Source: Gnetum montanum
Lineage: Eukaryota; Streptophyta; Gnetopsida; Gnetales; Gnetaceae
Assembly (NCBI GenBank): GCA_015680685.1
Contig: MNCI01009454.1
Location: 17,742-44,228, forward strand
Length of the DNA stretch: 26,487 nt
Direction of reading: 5' to 3'
Positions 20,856-26,487 of the stretch are shown one piece after another (within the stretch, counting starts at the first letter, position 1; every line of letters begins with the position of its first letter). A program made the translations under genes and the position numbers. Below the pieces are notes generated by a model. That model made no database searches. It was not told the origin of the DNA and saw only the letters and a program-made list of their open reading frames with translations.

Positions 20856-23130
20856 TTAATCATGATATGGTATGCATGGATTTGTTTGTCTCCACACACT
20901 ACTAGATTCATTGCTTCGATTGGGTGTTGGAGTAATGATGGATGGTGGCCCTTGCGTAGGATTAGAGGATGTTGGTTGTGAAAAGGGAGGTGTTGCACTA
21001 GATTGGCATTGTGCTAGTTTGGATGATGTGTAGGTCCATGAGTGTTGTGTGTTCACTTGGAGCCTATCCTAAAGAAAGGACGTTTCTAAGTTTGTAGTGG
21101 GATCCTACTGGTATCAGCATGTCTATGAACATTTGCAGCACAAGTGACATTCGTTTGTTAATGTTGTGATGCTAAACCTTCCTATGTAACTGGTGATGGC
21201 ATATGATGGGGTGGAGCATGAGAATATTAAGGATAGGATGGAGGATAAGAGGTGTGAGGTGGTGATCCTTTAGGGGATGTCATGGATGGATGGTATTTGA
21301 GAGAGTGATAAGAGTAATTTGAAGTAGAGGATGTAGAACTAGTTAAAGAAACAGGGTGTTGAACATAATATCCATATGATTTCGGTTGATAGGAAGGATA
21401 GGGTTGGTTTGGTGGTGACCTTTCCCACAACTGTAGGTTTTTCCATTACATTTAGTGACAATGTTAAGGCTAGTAATAAGTCCCTCTAAGATAGTACAAT
21501 TGGTTGTGGGGCTATCTATAGTTATCATGTGGAAAAGGAAATTTCTTGGGCATGTGCTTTTGTATGAATTTGGGATTTAATGCAAAAGTCCAATACTCAT
21601 GTAGATGAGACATGAATAGGCAATGGCTATTTGGGTGATCATATTTGTAGATGTCACATCCATCATCTTCATTCATGGTTAAGTGTATAGCCTTGCTTTC
21701 TTTAGCCATTTCCCTTATTTGCTGAGAAGTGTTCCTAGCTATTTCTTGGTTTTGCTTCCTTTGTTTACTATGATTGCCTAGTTCATTTTGTGTTACCTTC
21801 TCCTCTATAGTTTCTATGAAAGTTGTAAATTTTTCATTTATTCACTTTGATATCCTATCAAAATTTGCTTTAAGTTCATTGATAGACTTCTATATCAACA
21901 AGGTTTATTATGGAATCACCTTGTCAATAGCTACCTCTTTCTTCTTACCATAGATATGGACCTACTTCTTTTGAAGGGTTGGGTTCTGATGATACTTCTT
22001 AACATTCTCCCATTTGCATAGCTCTCCTTCTTCTTTGGCCACATGCTTGATTAGCTCTTAGATTTGATGGGTTCGTAGCTTGTATAATTAACTTGGAGCA
22101 TACATCCCAAGGATCTCCCTTGTTTCATTATGAAGCCCATCTATGATGTGGAAAAGTTTCCTTTTGTTAGAGAAACCATGGCCTAGGCATCTATTTAGTA
22201 TAGAATAATGTCTATATAAGGCTATGTCCAAGGGTTCATGTTGTTCCTATCTCCATCCTTGGATCTGTCTCCTTAGGTTGGACACCCTTGCATAGGTTTG
22301 GTATTTCTTGTTAAAGAGTTCCAACATTGTGGACCACTGTTGGATTGAATTTGGTTTTAATAATCTATACCACACGTTAGCTCTATTAACTAGTATCATG
22401 GGAATGAGCTTAAGCTTTTGCCACTCACTTTTAATGATGTAGAAGGCATAGGGATCTTGGAAGGCTTGTACATGATGTTATGGATCTGAATCATAGCCTC
22501 TTGCAAATTTAGGGATATTTTTGATATCAAACCTGGGTAGGCAACTTGCCTTGCGATGCATATGGGGTATCTTAATAGCCTCTATCATCTGTATTAGGCT
22601 CTTAATGGCCAAAAAGGGTTCATCATCATCAGACATGTTGTGTTGAAAATTTTTATTTCTATCTATTTGATTGTGATGATTTTGTCTATGTTCATTTTGA
22701 TGTCTTTGATTTCTCTTGTGGGTTCAATTTTGATGCCAATGATGAGTTTGGTTTCTATATCTACATTCATCTTTGTCAAAAATAGACGTTGAAGAAGAAC
22801 AGGAACATGAGGAACTGGAAGGATTGCCATGGCTCCTATAGTGTTCCCCAAAGTCCCTTGATTTATCTTTTTTAGGTTTTGAGGAGGTCTTAGGTCTTAA
22901 GGCCTCCTTTGGTCTAGGAATTACTTCATTGCCTCTATGGTTGTTTACCGTAGATGAATGTTGTCCTTGAGTGTTGTCAGGGTGATCATGAACATATAAA
23001 ACCCTTACATAACTTTGGTTACTTCAATTTTCTTCAACATATATCTCGTTCATTCTCCAATGGATGCCTTTGCTAAATAATGCATTATTGCTTCCTTGTG
23101 AAAAGACATTGTTTTTAATTAATGATGTGT
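20856..23130 (-). pseudogene. gag of element 2 (about 740 codons)
   Basis: One minus-strand frame runs from about 23130 to 21520 with only scattered stops and no frameshift. It has a charged, serine-rich N-terminus, then a capsid region with NRANVWYRLLKPNSIQQW, MLELFNKKYQTYARVSNLRR and CLGHGFSNKRKLFHIIDGL, matching Tat/Athila-type gag. A zinc knuckle lies at 21658-21620: CDIYKYDHPNSHC fits C-x2-C-x3-H-x4-C with the second cysteine changed to tyrosine. After a shift near 21510 the tail is proline- and serine-rich (21430-20856). No start is certain; an ATG at 23109 is out of the main frame. The protein would have formed particles around element RNA. About eleven in-frame stops mark it as dead. 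Confidence 0.82.
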
Positions 23131-23213
23131 GATTTAATATTTTCTAAAAGATATATTGTTAATGTGTTTACAGTGATCATGTATAATATAACTAAGCTAG
23201 ATAACTATCACCA

Positions 23214-23231
23214 TCCCCAACAATGATGCCA
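23214..23231 (-). other. Primer-binding site of element 2 (tRNA-Asp type)
   Basis: On the minus strand, one base after the 5' LTR, the sequence reads TGGCATCATTGTTGGGGA. It equals the Athila/Tat site TGGCGCCGTTGCCGGGGA, complementary to the 3' end of tRNA-Asp, with four changes, each a transition at a C or G, and so typical of methylation decay. Confidence 0.88.
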
Positions 23232-23232
23232 A

Positions 23233-24066
23233 TGATGAGTGACGAGGTACCCCTATGCCCAACCATATAAATCACAAGCGTTTATGCACGATCCAGTTGA
23301 ATTCAATGGATGGGACTAGTTGCACATCTAAATTGTTATGCCTTGATCATAGTTCACTGTCTTGCCACTTGGACTAGTGGTAGCTTTGTCACGTATGGTT
23401 TAGTCTAAAGGCATATGATTGATGTTGACTAGCTTTAAGCTGATCCTAATGGTAATAAAGAGATTAATTAATTAATGGAGCCTATGTGCAATAGGTATCC
23501 ATTCCTAATCATTCACACACATCTTGAACTTTGTGTAACTACTACCGGGGTTATGAAGCATATGTCACTGGGCTTACCAAATGATACACTGTTGGGTTAT
23601 TAAGTAATTACACTTAAGCACTTGCGATTAGTCGTACTCATTTTGCTTAATGATAGGAATCATAAAGAGAAATAAATGGAAACATTAACTAAGGAAAATG
23701 GTAAATGATTAAATAATTAAAAGCAATAATAAATCTAAGTGGATGTTGTAATGATGAAAGTAATCTTGATCTTTATTTCTGGTCATGTAACATATCCAAG
23801 TACATCACACTTGAATAAGGATGCTATACAATCACTTAACATCACATTGTGGGCATGCATTTGAAAACAATAGAACTGGAAATTAAAAATCTATGAAAAA
23901 GCTATCTAAAATCTATCAACCAACTATATCCCAACTGTGCACCCAAGTGGTGTATTTATAAGCTAGCATAGAAGAGAAAATATTAGATATTTGACATCGT
24001 TTCTTCGGACTTGATATCGTGTATCTAATATCCCGATATCAGAGCTGACAAAATCATGACTCATCA
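23233..24066 (-). repeat. 5' LTR of element 2
   Basis: It is 834 bp, with perfect 8-bp inverted ends TGATGAGT and ACTCATCA. On the minus strand it holds the array of boxes (24040-23979), a TATA box CTTATAAATACACC (23962-23951) and an AATAAA signal (23777-23772). Confidence 0.92.
23951..24040 (-). promoter_or_regulatory. U3 promoter in the 5' LTR: TATA box plus GATATC array
   Basis: Away from the TATA box (23951-23962) boxes start at 23979 (AATATT), 23993 (GACATC), 24013 (GATATC), 24027 (AATATC) and 24035 (GATATC). The first spacings are 14, 20 and 14, identical to those of the 3' LTR. This would be the active promoter of element 2. Confidence 0.68.
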
Positions 24067-24244
24067 ATGGTGATAAGCAACTTTTAATTTTTAAGAAGAA
24101 ATTTAGTTTTAGCTTTGGTTTCTATTTGGTATCACATTTTGTTTTCAACATTCCATAATTTAGGTAACATCAATTATATTATAAAAAATCAGCTTTCAAA
24201 CCCCTAAAGTCTATTCAACTAAGGTCTAAAATAATGTTACATAG
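24067..24244. other. Short AT-rich flank between two LTRs
   Basis: It separates the end of element 2 from the next LTR. It is presumably the pre-insertion target sequence, which may itself be internal sequence of the element owning the LTR at 24245. No gene seen. Confidence 0.4.
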
Positions 24245-25011
24245 TGATATGAGATTAGTTACCATGTACATAGTAGATTCTATTGTCATCTGTAGAAATG
24301 ATAAGTTATGAGTTTGACTAGCTAGTAATAGAGTTGGTAGATCATAGGTCATTGCCTACTTAGTTCACACTTGTAGTGAGCTCAAAGTATTTTGTTAAGT
24401 ATGACTTGAGGCATATTATTGATGTGTTTTCTAGCCCATTTTACTAAAAATAGAAATAATTCTAAACTTCAACTAGTTAACTAATATTGCAAATAAAATA
24501 TAGTTTTAGAATGATGATTCTTCATTCCATTACTTTTGGATTTATGCATTAAATGCTAGGTAACCAAACTAATTAACTATTGGTTAAACCAAGCTAATTA
24601 ATNAAACCAAACTAATTAACTATTGGTTAAACCAAGCTAATTAATCACTAGGCAACTAAGCATTGATATTTTGATCAAATTATAAGCAAACGTTATAGGA
24701 AATTATATTAATACATTACACTAAAAGTAAAATGCATGAAATGTAAAATTAAACTAAGTCAAAATGTTAGAATGTGATAAGAATCAATTTTAATATTTAT
24801 TGTTAAACATGGATACATCCAAAGTTAACTACTCAAATAAAGATATTATAAATTAACTTATAACACAAAATGTAAACACTTGTTAGGTGCTAAGAAATTA
24901 GGAAATAAAACTACAAGAGTTCAAATATGATGGACTAATACTTATGACTAATCATATCATAAACAATTCTATTAGCTAAACATTGAAATATAACATGTGC
25001 ATTATATAAAC
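24245..25011 (-). repeat. Old, truncated LTR of the same family
   Basis: It starts TGATATGAGATTAGTTACC, matching TGATGAGTGACGAGGTACC, and shows recognisable blocks in the same order as the LTRs of element 2: GATCATAGGTCA, GAGGCATATTATTGATGTG, the GGTAACC/CTAGG region, the ATTAAACTAAGTC region, TTTATT at 24796-24801, and ACTCAAATAAAGAT. A TATA-like TTTATATAATGC reads on the minus strand at about 25009-24998. The U3 expected beyond it is missing, because another LTR begins at 25012. Confidence 0.65.
24562..24645. repeat. Perfect 41-bp duplication around an N
   Basis: Bases 24562-24602 are identical to 24605-24645, with an N at 24603 between them. Perfect identity at an ambiguous base inside old, diverged sequence suggests an assembly join that failed to collapse an overlap. 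Confidence 0.85.
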
Positions 25012-25876
25012 GAATGAGTCATGAATTAGATAGGTTAGGTCGATGGGCATGCATCAATGCAGCCCTATTGACGTATCCCCATTGATGCATGGTAAGATGC
25101 GTTGATGCAAGTGTGTTAATATTGACACATGCAATGCCTATATAAATGCACTCATCACTTACATTTATGACACTTAGAAATCATAGCATAGCTAACTTCT
25201 TGTAGTTTCTCATTCCTAGAGTTAGAATATTTTTTCTCTAAGTGCTCATAGTGTGGATTTAATAGTTTGCACAAGGCTTTATTTGAATACTAATGTACCT
25301 GAACGCATTGGCATGAACGACAATAAAGTTGAGATTTCCTATATCCATTATAATACTTAAAATAGCTTACTCTTTATATTCTACACCTTACTTTTCATGC
25401 AATTTACATTTATGACTTTAAATAATTAATGCAACTAATCATGAATATGAGAGTACAAAAACTTTGAAGATAACATATTATGTTTGGTAATCCCAGTAGT
25501 TGATATTTGGTACGTCCAATAATAGCCACTTAGTAACCTAGTAGTGTTAATATGAGTTCAAGATGTGTACAAAAAATGGGAATGGTTACTCTACTTTAGG
25601 ATAGTGACTAGATCATCTAATTAGTTAGATCATTAATTTTTAAATCTTCATCTACTCATCTAGCCATTAACATAAAAATATATTAAAAATACTTATAAAA
25701 ATATACATCATGTGCCTTAACTCACATTTAACCATACATAATAGTAACACGTAAGTGTTTGTTAGAAAGACAATGATCATACAACTCCAAATTTACTCTT
25801 TAGGACTATAGGTAAACTTAGGATACTAAGTTTATGGAATTAACTAGATTACTATTGAACACTTGTGATTCATATG
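25012..25876 (+). repeat. Plus-strand LTR with a divergent U3
   Basis: It begins TGAGTCATGAATTAG (25015), as in the family start TGATGAGTCATGA. A TATA box TATATAAATG lies at 25139, and a conserved block GTACCTGAACGCA...AATAAAGTTGAG (AATAAA at 25322-25327) is shared with the LTR to the right. The U5 blocks GGTAATCCCAGTAG and GATGTGTACAAAAAATGGGAATG match other family members. Its right end is not certain: no ACTCATCA end is seen before the next LTR starts at 25877. Confidence 0.65.
25050..25148 (+). promoter_or_regulatory. U3 promoter with GAYGYAT-type boxes
   Basis: Boxes start at 25070 (GACGTAT), 25084 (GATGCAT), 25104 (GATGCAA) and 25118 (AATATT), spaced 14, 20 and 14, ending 16-17 bp before the TATA box at 25139. 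A further inverted copy (GCATCAATGC) lies near 25051-25060. The spacing equals that of the GATATC arrays but the core has changed. Confidence 0.6.
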
Positions 25877-25903
25877 TGATGAGACGCAGATTGCACAAGC
25901 TGC

Positions 25904-26033
25904 GATATCACGTATGTGATATCGCGGCCGACACAATATCGCATCCCCTGTGATATCGCGTACGCGATATCGTGTCTTTCCCTGTGATATCGCATATGCG
26001 ATATCGCGGTCCGCCACCATATCTATAAATAAG
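25904..26033 (+). promoter_or_regulatory. U3 promoter with paired GATATC palindromes
   Basis: GATATC starts at 25904, 25918, 25952, 25966, 25986 and 26000, with AATATC at 25935. Spacings are 14, 17, 17, 14, 20 and 14. Two pairs form perfect 20-bp palindromes, GATATCGCGTACGCGATATC (25952-25971) and GATATCGCATATGCGATATC (25986-26005); the pair at 25904-25923 is nearly palindromic. The TATA box TATAAATAAG starts 19 bp after the last box. Confidence 0.75.
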
Positions 26034-26285
26034 AGGAGACACTCCCCTCATTTCGAATCTAGGCGTAAAGTAGCGAAGCTCTGGCGGATTGATCACCCCA
26101 AAGACAGAATATTTTCCATGTGCCCACAATAGGAGTCCCCCAAGTGAATGGTTCTTTATTCGAGCAGCTTTGTACCTGAACGCAAGTTGTGTACGGCAAT
26201 AAAGATGAGCTTTGCGGATAAACCTTGCAGTGCATGGATAGGTTTAATTAATGTTATTTACTGCTTTCCTAGTAACACGGCATGA

Positions 26286-26430
26286 GTACGGCTAGCCAAG
26301 GAATCGGCTACTCATCGCGAATAGATTCTCTCAATCCTTTTCTCCTAGAGCATGGGACAAGTACGACTTGATTACGAGCATCTACGGATGTGTACGACTA
26401 GTTGAGGAATCGGCTGCTTGTCACACATAG
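26286..26430 (+). repeat. Two-copy 39-bp repeat in the LTR U5
   Basis: Bases 26286-26324 (GTACGGCTAGCCAAGGAATC...) and 26392-26430 (GTACGACTAGTTGAGGAATC...) are the same length and differ mostly by transitions. They share GGAATCGGCT and end in ATAG. The other LTRs have a paired TTACCAAGT/GATACCAAGTAG-like feature in the corresponding part. Confidence 0.75.
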
Positions 26431-26487
26431 GTTAGTTAAGTGCCTCAATATGACCGCTTCGAGCACGTGCGTTACGTGTGGTGATCC

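Larger units (their letters stand above)
15242..24066 (-). mobile_element. Non-autonomous Tat/Athila-like LTR element (element 2) with gag and an extra ORF
   Basis: Two direct LTRs (15242-16115 and 23233-24066) flank 7.1 kb. Five-base flanks are ATGAT (15237-15241) and ATGGT (24067-24071), a target duplication with one mismatch. Just inside the right LTR, on the minus strand, lies a tRNA-Asp-type primer site, and just inside the left LTR a short purine tract, so transcription runs right to left. The order is 5' LTR, primer site, gag (about 23130-20856), about 1.2 kb noncoding, a promoter-like block (19580-19692), an unrecognised ORF (19027-16304), purine tract, 3' LTR. I see no protease, reverse transcriptase or integrase, so it would have relied on another element's enzymes. 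Confidence 0.87.
25877..26487 (+). repeat. Young-looking LTR, cut by the window end
   Basis: It starts TGATGAGACGCAG and contains the GATATC array (25904-26005), the TATA box TATAAATAAG (26024), and the family block TTTGTACCTGAACGCA...GGCAATAAAGATGAG (AATAAA at 26198-26203). The TATA-to-AATAAA distance is about 174 bp, against about 183 in the other copies. It is much richer in CpG than every other LTR here. It has no internal sequence within the window, so whether it belongs to a full element is unknown. Its U5 contains a 39-bp repeat. Confidence 0.78.

Noticed and set aside
21420-21470. Second zinc knuckle from the CNGKTYSCGKGHH reading
   Set aside because: The spacing does not fit C-x2-C-x4-H-x4-C and it lies in a frame different from the long gag frame.
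25908-26132. Overlapping frames of about 60-73 codons on both strands across the right-hand LTR promoter
   Set aside because: They translate the palindromic GATATC boxes and the TATA region; the composition reflects the repeats and no family resemblance is seen.

Overview
The window looks like intergenic DNA from a seed plant with a large, repeat-rich genome. A gymnosperm is possible, but nothing in the sequence names the species. I found no intact host gene, tRNA or rRNA. Almost everything recognisable is decayed, nested retrotransposon sequence: two Ty3/gypsy elements of the Tat/Athila kind, several extra LTRs of one family, a Ty1/copia remnant and a LINE ORF1 remnant. Two isolated N characters (20519, 24603) point to a draft assembly.

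Layout. About 730-7439 (+) is a decayed gypsy element in the order gag, protease, an extra RNase H, reverse transcriptase, the usual RNase H, integrase; its gag is split by a solo LTR (1889-2819, minus). About 8298-12716 (+) is a Ty1/copia remnant whose 5' LTR carries a 1 kb insertion (8367-9412) and whose internal part keeps only gag and protease. About 13500-14725 (minus) is a DUF4283/zinc-knuckle LINE ORF1 remnant. 15242-24066 (minus) is an 8.8 kb LTR element with paired LTRs, near-matching target duplications, a tRNA-Asp-type primer site, a long gag and, where pol would be expected, a roughly 900-codon unrecognised coiled-coil ORF behind its own promoter-like block. 24245-25011 (minus), 25012-about 25876 (+) and 25877-window end (+) are three more LTRs of the same broad family.

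The most interesting signal is in the LTR promoters. Just upstream of the TATA box, most of these LTRs carry an array of GATATC-type boxes at fixed distances, usually 14, 20, 14 bp counted away from the TATA box. The youngest-looking copy (25877 onward) has CpG-rich boxes that form perfect 20-bp palindromes. A neighbouring LTR keeps the spacing but has largely swapped the core sequence. A matching array precedes the captured-looking ORF inside the 8.8 kb element.

Decay is strongly C-to-T/G-to-A in style: in-frame stops are largely former CAG, CAA, CGA or TGG codons, CpG is depleted in the old copies, and several catalytic residues are lost. No protein here looks functional.
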